A DNA stretch of 64,000 nt from contig NZ_JACDSF010000057.1 of assembly GCF_013449685.1 (NCBI RefSeq), positions 1,837 through 65,836 on the forward strand. The letters run 5' to 3'. The notes beneath the pieces are model-generated. The model did not search any database and had not been told where the DNA came from. It saw nothing but the letters and a program-made list of their open reading frames with translations. Within the stretch, counting starts at the first letter, position 1. Each line of letters opens with the position of its first letter. Shown one piece after another: positions 37,010 through 46,613 of the stretch. Made by a program: the position numbers and the translations under genes. The stretch comes from Pectobacterium brasiliense (lineage in GTDB: Bacteria; Pseudomonadota; Gammaproteobacteria; Enterobacterales; Enterobacteriaceae).

Positions 37010-38272
37010 ATGAGCTTTACTACCATTTCCGTAATCGGTTTGGGCTACATCGGTTTACCCACCGCTGCGGCGTTTGCGTCGCGCCAGAAAAAAGTCATCG
37101 GTATCGATGTGAACAAACTGGCGGTCGAAACCATTAATCGCGGCGAAATCCATATCGTCGAGCCCGATCTGGATGCGTTGGTCAAAGTGGCAGTGGAAAA
37201 GGGTTACCTTCAGGCGCTGACAAAGCCTGTGCCAGCCGATGCTTTCCTGATCGCCGTTCCTACTCCATTCAAAGGCGATCACGAACCTGATCTGGCCTAC
37301 GTTCAGGCGGCTGCGGCATCCATCGCGCCTGTTCTGAAGAAAGGCGATCTGGTGATTCTGGAGTCGACATCCCCTGTAGGTGCAACCGAGCAAATGGCCG
37401 AGTGGCTGGCCGAGGCGCGAGCGGACTTGACGTTTCCGCAGCAGGTTGGGGAAACGGCGGATATCAATATAGCCTATTGTCCTGAACGCGTTCTGCCGGG
37501 GCAGGTCGTGGTCGAACTGATTAAAAACGATCGCGTCATTGGCGGCATGACCCCAGTATGCTCTGCTCGCGCGAGCGAACTGTACAAAATCTTCCTTGAA
37601 GGTGAGTGTGTGGTGACTAACTCCCGCACCGCCGAAATGTGCAAGCTGACGGAAAACAGTTTCCGTGACGTCAATATTGCTTTCGCCAATGAGCTCTCGC
37701 TGATTTGTGCCGAACAAAACATTAACGTATGGGAGCTTATCCGATTGGCAAACCGCCATCCTCGCGTCAATATCCTGCAACCCGGCTCTGGCGTCGGCGG
37801 GCACTGTATTGCGGTCGACCCTTGGTTTATCGTGGCGCAGAATCCGCAGCAAGCCCGGTTGATTCATACCGCCAGACTGGTGAACGATGGCAAGCCACTC
37901 TGGGTGGTAGATCGTGTTAAAGCGGCCGTGGCGGATTATCTGGCACAAACGGATAAACGCGCCAGCGAGGTCACGGTGGCCTGCTTTGGGTTGGCGTTCA
38001 AGCCTGACATTGACGATCTGCGCGAAAGCCCCGCAGTAGGGATTACGTCCATGATCGCACAGTGGAATACCGGTGTGACGTTAGCCGTCGAACCGAATGT
38101 CAAACACCTGCCGTCCGTGTTGGCCGGACAGGTAAAACTGGTCGATACCAGCAGTGCATTAAAAGAAGCCGATGTACTGGTAATGCTGGTCGACCACCGT
38201 CAGTTTAAAGCGATTAACCCAGAAGATGTGAAACAGCAGTGGGTTATTGATACCAAAGGAGTATGGCGTTGA
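37010..38272 (+). CDS. wecC: UDP-ManNAc dehydrogenase
   Basis: 420-aa NAD-dependent dehydrogenase that oxidises UDP-ManNAc to UDP-ManNAcA, the second ECA sugar. The Rossmann motif is [13 protein letters not shown] near residues 8-20; the catalytic cysteine lies in [13 protein letters not shown] near residue 266. It overlaps the next gene by four bases if that gene starts at TTG 38269. Confidence 0.95.
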   Translation: MSFTTISVIGLGYIGLPTAAAFASRQKKVIGIDVNKLAVETINRGEIHIVEPDLDALVKVAVEKGYLQALTKPVPADAFLIAVPTPFKGDHEPDLAYVQAAAASIAPVLKKGDLVILESTSPVGATEQMAEWLAEARADLTFPQQVGETADINIAYCPERVLPGQVVVELIKNDRVIGGMTPVCSARASELYKIFLEGECVVTNSRTAEMCKLTENSFRDVNIAFANELSLICAEQNINVWELIRLANRHPRVNILQPGSGVGGHCIAVDPWFIVAQNPQQARLIHTARLVNDGKPLWVVDRVKAAVADYLAQTDKRASEVTVACFGLAFKPDIDDLRESPAVGITSMIAQWNTGVTLAVEPNVKHLPSVLAGQVKLVDTSSALKEADVLVMLVDHRQFKAINPEDVKQQWVIDTKGVWR

Positions 38273-39336
38273 AACGTATTTTAATTACCGGTGGTGCGGG
38301 GTTTATTGGTTCGGCGTTGGTCAGATACATTCTGACTGAAACGCAGGACAGCGTCGTCGTTGTCGATAAGCTGACCTATGCGGGGAACCTGTCTTCCCTG
38401 GCCCCCGTCGCTGATAGCTCACGCTTCGCGTTTGAGCAGGTTGATATCTGCGATCGTGCGGAATTGGACCGTGTCTTTACCGCTTACCAGCCTGCACTGG
38501 TGATGCATTTGGCGGCAGAAAGCCACGTCGATCGCTCTATCGATGGCCCGGCGGCGTTTATCGAAACCAATATTGTCGGTACCTATACGATGCTGGAAGC
38601 AGCACGTCATTACTGGCAGAACCTGGCTGATGCGGACAAGCGCGCATTCCGTTTTCACCATATCTCTACCGACGAAGTGTTTGGTGACCTGCATGGGACG
38701 GACGATCTGTTTACAGAAACTACGCCTTATGCGCCAAGCAGCCCTTATTCCGCATCGAAAGCCTCCAGCGACCACCTTGTTCGTGCCTGGCTGCGCACCT
38801 ACGGGTTCCCGACGGTGATCACCAACTGCTCGAATAACTACGGTCCTTACCATTTCCCAGAGAAGCTGATTCCGCTGGTAATCCTGAATGCGGTCGCGGG
38901 CAAACCGTTACCGGTTTACGGAGACGGCGCGCAAATCCGTGACTGGCTGTTTGTCGAAGACCACGCTCGCGCACTGTACAAAGTGGTGACGGAAGGCGAA
39001 ATCGGCGAGACGTATAACATCGGTGGTCACAACGAGCGCAAAAACATTGAAGTCGTGCAGACCATTTGCGCACTGCTGGAAGAGCTGGCACCGAATAAGC
39101 CTGCTGGCGTAGCGCATTACCGCGATCTCATCACCTACGTGAAAGACCGCCCTGGCCACGACATGCGCTACGCGATCGATGCCGGGAAAATTGAACGTGA
39201 ACTGGGCTGGTGTCCAGAAGAAACGTTTGAGACGGGCATGAGAAAAACCGTCAGTTGGTATCTGAATAACGAAAAATGGTGGCGCAGCGTGCAGGATGGT
39301 TCTTATACCGGTGAACGTTTAGGACTGAATGATTAA
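38269..39336 (+). CDS. rffG: dTDP-glucose 4,6-dehydratase (ECA)
   Basis: 355-aa short-chain dehydrogenase-type enzyme that makes dTDP-4-keto-6-deoxyglucose, the precursor of the third ECA sugar (Fuc4NAc). Visible: NAD site [14 protein letters not shown], catalytic STDEVFGD, and [10 protein letters not shown] (Tyr-x3-Lys). I prefer the TTG start at 38269: AGGAG at 38257-38261 is 7 nt away, TTGA overlaps the wecC stop, and the protein begins LKRILITGG, like E. coli MRKILITGG. ATG 38263 is only one base from the ribosome site. E. coli has rffH next; here wecD follows. Confidence 0.92.
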   Translation: MKRILITGGAGFIGSALVRYILTETQDSVVVVDKLTYAGNLSSLAPVADSSRFAFEQVDICDRAELDRVFTAYQPALVMHLAAESHVDRSIDGPAAFIETNIVGTYTMLEAARHYWQNLADADKRAFRFHHISTDEVFGDLHGTDDLFTETTPYAPSSPYSASKASSDHLVRAWLRTYGFPTVITNCSNNYGPYHFPEKLIPLVILNAVAGKPLPVYGDGAQIRDWLFVEDHARALYKVVTEGEIGETYNIGGHNERKNIEVVQTICALLEELAPNKPAGVAHYRDLITYVKDRPGHDMRYAIDAGKIERELGWCPEETFETGMRKTVSWYLNNEKWWRSVQDGSYTGERLGLND

Positions 39337-39373
39337 ACCTGCGTCTGATGGTGGAAAAGAGAGGAGCGAAACG

Positions 39374-40105
39374 ATGCCCCATCCGATATCAATGGGAAAG
39401 GGAGAGATTCGCGCTACGGTTGAACCGCTGGGCTGGGAGAACGAATTCTTCCAGATTGACAGCGGTAAGCTGAATTTTTCGCCTTCTGCGCCTGCGTTGA
39501 CGCTCGATGCGTTGAACGCATTTACGCTGACGCAGGCTAAAATCGCAGCGGACAACCTGGTGTTGGCAGATGCGCTTGCCGATCTTGGGTTTCGATTGGT
39601 TGAAGGCGAGGTCGATCTCAGTCTGCCGCTCCAACGAACGACGGTTGTTACGCCGCTACCGCGCTGGCGTGAAGCTACACCCGACGATATCCCTGCACTA
39701 AGGGGCGCGGCGTCACGTGTTTTTGCACTGAGCCGTTTTCGTTCTCCGTGGTATCAACCGGAGGATAGCGGGCGTTTCTATGCGCAGTGGATTGAGAATG
39801 CCGTGCGCGGTACGTTCGACCACGGTTGTTTGCTGGTGGAAGATGCCGCGGGCAATCCACAAGGATGGGTCACGCTACGCAGAGTGAATGACTCGGATGC
39901 CCGTATCGGTCTACTGGGCGTGTGGCCGGGCGTTACGGTACGTGGCATCGGTTCACAGCTGATGGCGCTGGCGGAAGCGTGGTGCCGACAACAAGAGTTG
40001 ATACGTCTTCGGGTCGCGACACAGGTTAGCAACGTGGCGGCGCTTCGTCTTTATCTTCGCCGTGGTGCCATGATTGAGAGCACGGCGTATTGGTTATACA
40101 GGTGA
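39374..40105 (+). CDS. wecD: dTDP-fucosamine acetyltransferase
   Basis: 243-aa GNAT-fold acetyltransferase that N-acetylates dTDP-4-amino-4,6-dideoxygalactose to give dTDP-Fuc4NAc for ECA. It matches E. coli WecD in WYQPEDSGRFYAQWIENAV, RGTFDH and the C-terminal VESTAYWLYR-like end (IESTAYWLYR). The acetyl-CoA loop is VTVRGIGSQLM. ATG 39374 has AGGAG at 39362-39366; the longer upstream frame is not conserved. It follows rffG directly, where E. coli has rffH. Confidence 0.92.
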   Translation: MPHPISMGKGEIRATVEPLGWENEFFQIDSGKLNFSPSAPALTLDALNAFTLTQAKIAADNLVLADALADLGFRLVEGEVDLSLPLQRTTVVTPLPRWREATPDDIPALRGAASRVFALSRFRSPWYQPEDSGRFYAQWIENAVRGTFDHGCLLVEDAAGNPQGWVTLRRVNDSDARIGLLGVWPGVTVRGIGSQLMALAEAWCRQQELIRLRVATQVSNVAALRLYLRRGAMIESTAYWLYR

Positions 40106-40109
40106 TCAC

Positions 40110-41240
40110 ATGATTCCATTTAATGAGCCCCCAGTTGTTGGTACAGAACTAGATTATATGCAGGCTGCCATGAGCAGCGGTAAATTGTGCGGCGATGGCG
40201 GATTTACCCGTCGCTGTCAGCAGTGGCTGGAACATTATTCCGGCAGCAAAAAAGTCCTGCTCACGCCGTCCTGCACCGCTTCGTTGGAGATGGCCGCTAT
40301 CCTGCTGGACGTGAAGCCCGGCGATGAAGTGATCATGCCGAGCTATACCTTTGTGTCTACCGCCAATGCTTTTGTACTGCGCGGTGCGAAGATCGTGTTT
40401 GTCGATATTCGCCCGGACACCATGAACATTGACGAAACGAAGATCGAAGCGGCCATTACGGAAAAGACGCGCATTATCGTGCCAGTTCACTACGCAGGTG
40501 TAGCCTGCGAGATGGACGCGATTATGGCACTGGCGAAGAAATACGATTTATATGTCGTGGAAGATGCCGCGCAGGGTGTGATGTCGAGCTACAAAGGCCG
40601 TGTTCTGGGCGCTATCGGCCACATCGGCTGCTTTAGCTTTCACGAAACCAAGAACTACACCTCGGGCGGCGAGGGCGGAGCCACGTTGATTAATGACGCA
40701 AGGCTGGTGGAGCGTGCGGAAATCATCCGTGAAAAAGGCACCAACCGCAGCCAGTTCTTCCGTGGGCAGGTGGACAAATACACCTGGCGGGATATCGGTT
40801 CAAGCTACCTGATGGCGGATATTCAGGCTGCCTATCTCTGGGCACAGTTGGAAGCGGCGCGACCGATCAACGAACGTCGTCTGAAACTGTGGCAGAACTA
40901 CTACGCGGCATTCAAATCGCTGGCTGATGCCGGGCGTATTACCCTGCCGACCGTGCCTGCCAATGGGATTCACAACGCGCACATGTTTTATATCAAACTC
41001 AGCTCCCAGGACGACCGCAGTGCGTTTATCAATTACATGAAAGAAGCCGAAATCATGACGGTCTTTCATTATATCCCGCTGCACAGTTGCCCGGCGGGTC
41101 TGAACTTCGGTTGTTTCTCCGGTGAAGACCGCTACACCACGCAGGAAAGCGAGCGGCTGGTGCGTTTACCGCTGTTCTACAACCTGTCAGACGTCAATCA
41201 GCGGACGGTAATCAATACCATTCTGAGCTTCTTCTCCTGA
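40110..41240 (+). CDS. wecE: dTDP-4-amino-4,6-dideoxygalactose transaminase
   Basis: 376-aa PLP-dependent sugar aminotransferase of the DegT/DnrJ/EryC1 family, the same length as E. coli WecE. It transfers an amino group from glutamate to dTDP-4-keto-6-deoxyglucose. The PLP lysine is in SFHETKNYTSGGEGG near residue 181. ATG 40110 follows AGGTGATCAC and lies 4 bp after wecD; the in-frame extension into wecD is not conserved. Confidence 0.95.
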   Translation: MIPFNEPPVVGTELDYMQAAMSSGKLCGDGGFTRRCQQWLEHYSGSKKVLLTPSCTASLEMAAILLDVKPGDEVIMPSYTFVSTANAFVLRGAKIVFVDIRPDTMNIDETKIEAAITEKTRIIVPVHYAGVACEMDAIMALAKKYDLYVVEDAAQGVMSSYKGRVLGAIGHIGCFSFHETKNYTSGGEGGATLINDARLVERAEIIREKGTNRSQFFRGQVDKYTWRDIGSSYLMADIQAAYLWAQLEAARPINERRLKLWQNYYAAFKSLADAGRITLPTVPANGIHNAHMFYIKLSSQDDRSAFINYMKEAEIMTVFHYIPLHSCPAGLNFGCFSGEDRYTTQESERLVRLPLFYNLSDVNQRTVINTILSFFS

Positions 41241-41241
41241 T

Positions 41242-42492
41242 ATGTCGCTGGCGAAAGCATCGATATGGACGGCAGGCTCCACGCTGATAAAAATCGGCGC
41301 GGGGCTGGTTGTCGTCAAACTGCTGGCGGTCGCTTTTGGCCCTAGCGGTGTGGGGATGGCAGGGAATTTCCGCCAGTTGATTACGGTGTTGGGCGTATTA
41401 GCTGGCGCAGGGATCTTCAACGGCGTCACCAAATACGTGGCGGAGTACCAGCAACAGCCGGAACGGCTCAGGCCGCTGCTCGGCACGTCAGTCACGCTGG
41501 TGCTGGGGTTCTCCACGCTACTGGCGATTCTCTTTCTAGCCGTTGCAACGCCTATCGCCAATCTGCTGTTTGGGCATGATGACTATCGCGATGTGGTGCG
41601 TGCGCTGGCGTTCATCCAGATGGGTATCGCCTACGCCAACCTGTTTCTGGCAATTCTCAAGGGCTATCGGGATGCGATAGGCAATGCGCTAGCTGTGATC
41701 GGCGGCAGCCTGATCGGGCTGGCAGCCTTTTGGCTCTGCCTGCAACTGGGCGGCTATGTTGGCGCACTGGCAGGGCTGGCGCTGGTGCCCGCGCTGCTGG
41801 TGATTCCAGCAGGCATCATGCTATATCGGCGCACTCCGCTGTCGCTGACATCGCTAAAACCCGCGTGGGATCGCGCGATTGCCGGGCAGTTGGGCAAATT
41901 TACGCTGATGGCGTTGATGACCGCGGTGACGCTACCCGTTGCGTACATCATGATGCGTAACCTGTTGGCGGCACACTACAGCTGGGACGACGTGGGTATT
42001 TGGCAGGGCGTCAGCAGTATTTCCGATGCTTACCTGCAATTCATTACCGCCTCCTTTACCGTGTATTTGCTGCCGACACTCTCGCGCCTGACGGATAAAG
42101 TCGCGTTGTCGCAGGAGATTATCCGCTCGCTGAAATTTGTGCTGCCCGTTGTGGCTGGCGTTAGCTTTTGCGTGTGGCTGCTGCGAGATTTTGCCATCTG
42201 GCTGTTGTTCTCCAGCGAGTTCACGGCCATGCGAGATCTCTTCGTTTGGCAATTGGTCGGCGATGTAATGAAAGTGGGCGCTTACGTCTTTGGCTATCTG
42301 GTCATTGCGAAAGCGGCATTGCGCTTTTATCTGCTCACGGAAGTGAGCCAGTTTCTCCTGCTGACCGGGTTTTCCCACTGGCTGATTCCGCTTTATGGCG
42401 CACAAGGTGCGGCACAGGCCTATATGGCAACCTACCTGGTCTATTTTTTGCTCTGTTGTTGCGTATTCATTATTTACCGTAGGCGAGCATGA
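41242..42492 (+). CDS. wzxE: ECA lipid III flippase
   Basis: 416-aa polytopic inner-membrane protein of the MATE/Wzx-type flippase superfamily, with about 12 hydrophobic segments. It moves undecaprenyl-linked ECA trisaccharide units across the inner membrane for polymerisation. The N-terminus ([21 protein letters not shown]) and the gene position match E. coli WzxE. It starts 1 bp after the wecE stop and overlaps wecF by 4 bp. Confidence 0.93.
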   Translation: MSLAKASIWTAGSTLIKIGAGLVVVKLLAVAFGPSGVGMAGNFRQLITVLGVLAGAGIFNGVTKYVAEYQQQPERLRPLLGTSVTLVLGFSTLLAILFLAVATPIANLLFGHDDYRDVVRALAFIQMGIAYANLFLAILKGYRDAIGNALAVIGGSLIGLAAFWLCLQLGGYVGALAGLALVPALLVIPAGIMLYRRTPLSLTSLKPAWDRAIAGQLGKFTLMALMTAVTLPVAYIMMRNLLAAHYSWDDVGIWQGVSSISDAYLQFITASFTVYLLPTLSRLTDKVALSQEIIRSLKFVLPVVAGVSFCVWLLRDFAIWLLFSSEFTAMRDLFVWQLVGDVMKVGAYVFGYLVIAKAALRFYLLTEVSQFLLLTGFSHWLIPLYGAQGAAQAYMATYLVYFLLCCCVFIIYRRRA

Positions 42493-43574
42493 CGACACTG
42501 ATTCATGTATTGGGATCTGACATCCCGCATCATAACCAGACCGTTTTACGTTTTTTTAACGACGTACTGGCGACGGAACTCCCCGAACAGCAGATTCGGT
42601 ATTTTATCGTGGCGTCCCGCGACGGCATTTCATCGGCCGATTTCCCCGCGCTGCGTATCGAAACCTGCGTGGATAAGAAAACGCTGGCTGAGGCCGTTAT
42701 TGCCAGAGCCAAAGCGAACCGCAAGATGCGCTTTTTCCTGCATGGGCAGTTTAATCCCACGCTGTGGCTGGCGTTGCTGAGCGGAAAAATCAAATCCGAG
42801 CAGGTTTACTGGCACGTCTGGGGCGCGGATTTGTATGAAGAGGCGAGCAGCCTGAAATATCGCCTGTTTTATCTGCTGCGGCGTATGGCGCAAAAGCGTG
42901 TCGGACACGTGTTTGCCACGCGTGGCGATTTGGCGTGGTATCAGCAGCGTTCACCTCGCGTACCGACGTCATTGCTGTACTTCCCAACGCGAATGGATCC
43001 CGCGCTCACGGGCATGCAGGTGGATAAACCGCTGGCAGGGCCGATGACGATTCTGGTCGGCAATTCTGGCGATCGCACGAATCGCCATCAGGAAGCGCTG
43101 CGGGAGATTCACAAGCAGTTCGGGAAAAATGTGCGGGTCGTTGTGCCGATGGGCTATCCCGCGAATAACGAGTCCTACATCGCGCAGGTGGAAAAGGACG
43201 GTTTGGCGCTGTTCGGCGTGAAAAATTTCCAACTGCTGAAAGACCAACTGGCGTTTGATGATTATCTCAACATGCTGCGTACTTGCGATTTGGGCTATTT
43301 TATTTTCGATCGCCAGCAGGGAATCGGGACATTGTGTTTGCTGATTCAGTTTGGCGTACCGTTCGTGATCAGCCGACAAAATCCGTTCTGGCAGGACCTG
43401 ACGGAACAAGGGCTGCCCGTGTTGTTTTACGGTGACGAGTTGGATGAAGCGCTGGTGCGTGAAGCGCAGCGCCAGCTAGCATCAGTCGATAAGCAACAGA
43501 TTGCGTTCTTTAATCCCAATTATCTGCAAGGCTGGCGCGATGCGCTGGCATTGGCGACGGGAGAAACAACATGA
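42489..43574 (+). CDS. wecF: ECA Fuc4NAc transferase
   Basis: 361-aa glycosyltransferase (family GT56) that adds Fuc4NAc to ECA lipid II, giving lipid III. Conserved blocks: [53 protein letters not shown] and [16 protein letters not shown]. It is peripheral to the cytoplasmic face of the membrane and has no membrane span. It overlaps wzxE and wzyE by 4 bp each. Confidence 0.94.
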   Translation: MTTLIHVLGSDIPHHNQTVLRFFNDVLATELPEQQIRYFIVASRDGISSADFPALRIETCVDKKTLAEAVIARAKANRKMRFFLHGQFNPTLWLALLSGKIKSEQVYWHVWGADLYEEASSLKYRLFYLLRRMAQKRVGHVFATRGDLAWYQQRSPRVPTSLLYFPTRMDPALTGMQVDKPLAGPMTILVGNSGDRTNRHQEALREIHKQFGKNVRVVVPMGYPANNESYIAQVEKDGLALFGVKNFQLLKDQLAFDDYLNMLRTCDLGYFIFDRQQGIGTLCLLIQFGVPFVISRQNPFWQDLTEQGLPVLFYGDELDEALVREAQRQLASVDKQQIAFFNPNYLQGWRDALALATGETT

Positions 43575-44959
43575 CGCTGGGGCAATTTGGTGGGCTGTTT
43601 GTCGTCTATCTGATTTCAGTCATCTTTATCCTGAGCCTGACCTGGATGGAGTTCCGACGGGTGCGTTTTAATTTTAACGTGCTGTTTTCCCTGCTCTATT
43701 TGTTGACGTTCTATTTTGGTTTTCCGTTTACCTGTGTGCTGGTGTTCCGGTTTGGCGTTGAAGTGGTTCCTGTGCAGTTCCTGCTTCAGGCGATGCTGTC
43801 TGCGACGGCGTTCTATGCGATCTATTACGTCAGCTATAAGACGCGGCTACGTCAGAAAACCTCCGCGCCACGTGCGCCACTTCTGACGGTGAACCGGGTT
43901 GAAGCCAATCTGACCTGGCTGCTGTTGGCGCTGATTGCCGTTGCCACCGTCGGTATTTTCTTCCTCAACAATGGTTTCCTGTTGTTTAAGCTGCGTTCTT
44001 ATAGCCAGATATTCTCCAGCGATGTATCCGGCGTGGCGTTGAAACGCTTTTTCTACTTCTTCATTCCGGCGATGCTGGTGGTGTATTTCCTGCGCCAGAC
44101 GCAGCGTGCGTGGCTACTGTTCCTCATCGGAACGGTCGCATTTGGGATGCTGACGTATGTTATTGTTGGCGGGACGCGTGCGAATGTGATTATCGCCTTC
44201 GCCCTATTTCTGTTTATTGGCATTGTGCGCGGCTGGATTACGCTCTGGATGCTGGTTGCTGCCGGTGCGTTCGGGATTGTCGGGATGTTCTGGCTGGCGC
44301 TGAAGCGCTATGGGCTGGACGTCAGCGGTGATTACGCCTTTTATACGTTCCTCTATTTAACCCGTGACACCTTCTCGCCCTGGGAAAATCTGGCGCTGCT
44401 ATGGCAGAACTACGACAAGATTGAATTCCAGGGGCTGGCACCGATTGCCCGCGATTTCTACGTCTTTATTCCCTCCTGGCTATGGCCGGACCGTCCTAAT
44501 TTGGTGTTAAACAGTGCGAATTATTTCACCTGGGAAGTGCTGAATAACCGCTCTGGGCTGGCAATTTCCCCCACGCTGTTGGGTTCGCTGGTGGTGATGG
44601 GCGGGGTGCTGTTTATCCCGCTCGGCGCGATTGCGGTAGGGCTGGTGATCAAGTGGTTCGACTGGGTGTACAAGCTAGGGAAGAACGACAGCAATCGCTA
44701 TAAGGCCGCTATTTTACAGGCGTTCTGCTTCGGGGCGGTGTTCAATATTATTGTGCTGACGCGTGAAGGCATCGATTCTTTTGTTTCACGTGTGGTGTTT
44801 TTCTGTCTGGTATTTGGTCTGTGTCTGCTGGTTGCCAAACTGCTCTATTGGCTGCTGGAAAGCGCCGGACTCATCCGGCAGCGTCTGATGCGTATGCGAG
44901 CCACGCCGAGCGCGTCGACACACAACACGGTGGATCCTGTGATAAAGGAGCAGGTATGA
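43571..44959 (+). CDS. wzyE: ECA polymerase WzyE
   Basis: 462-aa inner-membrane polymerase with about 11 hydrophobic segments that joins ECA trisaccharide repeat units in the periplasm; chain length is set by WzzE. Family blocks visible: [16 protein letters not shown]-like region near residue 260, and [19 protein letters not shown] near 295. It is slightly longer than E. coli WzyE (450 aa), mainly in the C-terminal tail. It overlaps wecF and wecG by 4 bp each. Confidence 0.94.
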   Translation: MTLGQFGGLFVVYLISVIFILSLTWMEFRRVRFNFNVLFSLLYLLTFYFGFPFTCVLVFRFGVEVVPVQFLLQAMLSATAFYAIYYVSYKTRLRQKTSAPRAPLLTVNRVEANLTWLLLALIAVATVGIFFLNNGFLLFKLRSYSQIFSSDVSGVALKRFFYFFIPAMLVVYFLRQTQRAWLLFLIGTVAFGMLTYVIVGGTRANVIIAFALFLFIGIVRGWITLWMLVAAGAFGIVGMFWLALKRYGLDVSGDYAFYTFLYLTRDTFSPWENLALLWQNYDKIEFQGLAPIARDFYVFIPSWLWPDRPNLVLNSANYFTWEVLNNRSGLAISPTLLGSLVVMGGVLFIPLGAIAVGLVIKWFDWVYKLGKNDSNRYKAAILQAFCFGAVFNIIVLTREGIDSFVSRVVFFCLVFGLCLLVAKLLYWLLESAGLIRQRLMRMRATPSASTHNTVDPVIKEQV

Positions 44960-45705
44960 CAGCGTTAAAAACCACAGAGACCATTCCTCTGTATACCATT
45001 CGTGGTTTGCCCATTCACGGCTTTCAAAATATGGCGCAGTTTGTTGATTACCTGTTTAGGGGCGAGCGGGTTCAAACGGGCACGCTCGTCGCGATTAATG
45101 CTGAGAAAGTGCTGACGGCGGAAAAAGACGTGGCGCTGCGTGTGTTGCTCGATCGCGCAGAGTACAAGTATGCGGACGGCATCAGTATCGTGCGTTCCAT
45201 TCGGCGCAAATACCCGCAGGCTGACGTCACGCGGATTGCAGGCGCTGATCTGTGGGAAGCGCTAATGGCACGGGCGGGCAAGGAGGGAACGCCAGTTTTT
45301 CTGGTGGGCGGCAAACCTGATGTGTTGGCACAAACGGAAGCGAAACTGCGGGAGCAGTGGAACGTGAATATTGTCGGCAGTCAGGATGGCTATTTTACGC
45401 CAGAGCAGCGCGATGACTTGTTCGAACGTATCCGCGCCAGCGGTGCGCAAATTGTTACCGTCGCAATGGGGTCGCCACGACAGGAAATCCTGATGCGCGA
45501 CTGTCGTCACCACTATCCCGATGCGCTGTATATGGGCGTGGGGGGAACGTATGACGTCTTTACTGGGCATGTGAAGCGTGCCCCGCTTGTGTGGCAAAAC
45601 TTAGGACTGGAATGGCTGTATCGTTTGCTGTCCCAGCCAAGCCGTATTTTTCGGCAGTTTAAGCTGTTGAAATATGTCGCCTACCACTACAGCGGCCGCC
45701 TGTAG
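44956..45705 (+). CDS. wecG: UDP-ManNAcA transferase
   Basis: 249-aa WecG/TagA/CpsF family (GT26) glycosyltransferase that adds ManNAcA to GlcNAc-PP-undecaprenol, making ECA lipid II. Landmarks: [56 protein letters not shown] and [21 protein letters not shown] 44956 overlaps the wzyE stop (ATGA) and follows AAAGGAGCAGGT. It is the last ECA gene; E. coli next has an amino acid transporter (yifK), which is absent here. Confidence 0.95.
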   Translation: MTALKTTETIPLYTIRGLPIHGFQNMAQFVDYLFRGERVQTGTLVAINAEKVLTAEKDVALRVLLDRAEYKYADGISIVRSIRRKYPQADVTRIAGADLWEALMARAGKEGTPVFLVGGKPDVLAQTEAKLREQWNVNIVGSQDGYFTPEQRDDLFERIRASGAQIVTVAMGSPRQEILMRDCRHHYPDALYMGVGGTYDVFTGHVKRAPLVWQNLGLEWLYRLLSQPSRIFRQFKLLKYVAYHYSGRL

Positions 45706-45727
45706 GTTCTTTAATATCGATACGCGG

Positions 45728-45823
45728 ATGTCTTTACGGGTCGGTATCGCCTTTTTAGCCGTGGTCAGCCTGTGTTATTTCGTGCTGGGACTGGGCAAAA
45801 AAAACGTCGCTGACAGGGAGTAA
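45728..45823 (+). CDS. Candidate 31-aa small membrane protein
   Basis: Short frame of 31 residues that begins MSLRVGIAFLAVV and has one hydrophobic helix (about residues 6-23), positive residues on both sides and a charged end (NVADRE). That is a plausible single-span membrane peptide. It lies 22 bp after wecG on the same strand, without a strong ribosome site. I do not recognise it, and it could be a chance frame. Confidence 0.35.
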   Translation: MSLRVGIAFLAVVSLCYFVLGLGKKNVADRE

Positions 45824-45969
45824 GTCGTAGTATTTGGGGGCGGGAAGGGCGGAACTGTGTGTTATTTAGCTTGGAGTGAGCAAATCCTAATCAAACGCAT
45901 CATTTCGATAAAAAAGCACTAGACAGCCAGTCGCTAAGCCCGTAATATCCCGCCCCGCAACGGCGCTAA

Positions 45970-46046
<77 letters not shown>

Positions 46047-46168
46047 TTTATTGTGTTAACGCGTATATTGTGTGCAAGAGCTGCGGTGGTACACTTTTCT
46101 TCGTAAAGAAAGTATCCCGTAAAAAGGAAGTACCGCGTAATAAGTAGTTGATGTAAAGTGTGGTGATG

Positions 46169-46244
46169 GTGGCTATAGCTCAGTTGGTAGAGCCCTGGAT
46201 TGTGATTCCAGTTGTCGTGGGTTCGAGTCCCATTAGCCACCCCA
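46169..46244 (+). tRNA. hisR: tRNA-His (GTG)
   Basis: 76-nt cloverleaf with encoded CCA. The anticodon GTG is at 46202-46204 in CTGGA-TTGTGAT-TCCAG. The preceding G at 46168 is the extra G-1 that marks tRNA-His. Second tRNA of the block. Confidence 0.97.
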
Positions 46245-46286
46245 GATTTTGCAGATATAGCAGTTGATTGACAGTTTGTGAGTTAT

Positions 46287-46373
46287 GCGAAGGTGGCGGA
46301 ATTGGTAGACGCGCTAGCTTCAGGTGTTAGTGTTCTTACGGACGTGAGGGTTCAAGTCCCTCTCTTCGCACCA
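46287..46373 (+). tRNA. leuT: tRNA-Leu (CAG)
   Basis: 87-nt class II tRNA with a long variable arm (TGTTCTTACGGACG) and encoded CCA. The anticodon CAG is at 46321-46323. Third tRNA of the block. Confidence 0.96.
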
Positions 46374-46416
46374 CACAAACGAGAACATCAGTGATGTTCA
46401 AAAAAAGCAGTACATT

Positions 46417-46493
46417 CGGCGAGTAGCGCAGCTTGGTAGCGCAACTGGTTTGGGACCAGTGGGTCGGAGGTTCGAATCCTCTCTCGCCGACCA
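46417..46493 (+). tRNA. proM: tRNA-Pro (TGG)
   Basis: 77-nt cloverleaf with encoded CCA. The anticodon TGG is at 46451-46453 in ACTGG-TTTGGGA-CCAGT. Last tRNA of the block, followed by a terminator. Confidence 0.97.
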
Positions 46494-46502
46494 ATTACAA
46501 AG

Positions 46503-46531
46503 AAAAGCACATCGAAAGATGTGCTTTTTTT
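46503..46531 (+). terminator. Terminator after the tRNA block
   Basis: An 11-bp stem, AAAAGCACATC (46503-46513) with GATGTGCTTTT (46518-46528), GAAA tetraloop, then T residues. The A run on the other side may let it also act on the converging phosphatase transcript. Confidence 0.92.
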
Positions 46532-46559
46532 CGTCTGTAATTTGCCTTCTCTGGCGAAA

Positions 46560-46589
46560 GCCTTGCCGAATTCATTCACCCGACAAGGC
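46560..46589 (-). terminator. Weak hairpin after the phosphatase gene
   Basis: GCCTTG (46560-46565) and CAAGGC (46584-46589) can pair just beyond the end of the phosphatase gene on the minus strand. The T run is short, so this is a weak candidate. Confidence 0.35.
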
Positions 46590-46613
46590 GTTTGTTCTCT
46601 GCGATATCGTGCA

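Noticed and set aside
37055-37948. 297-codon frame antisense to wecC
   Set aside because: Opposite strand of a well-supported gene, no ribosome site and no recognisable domain.
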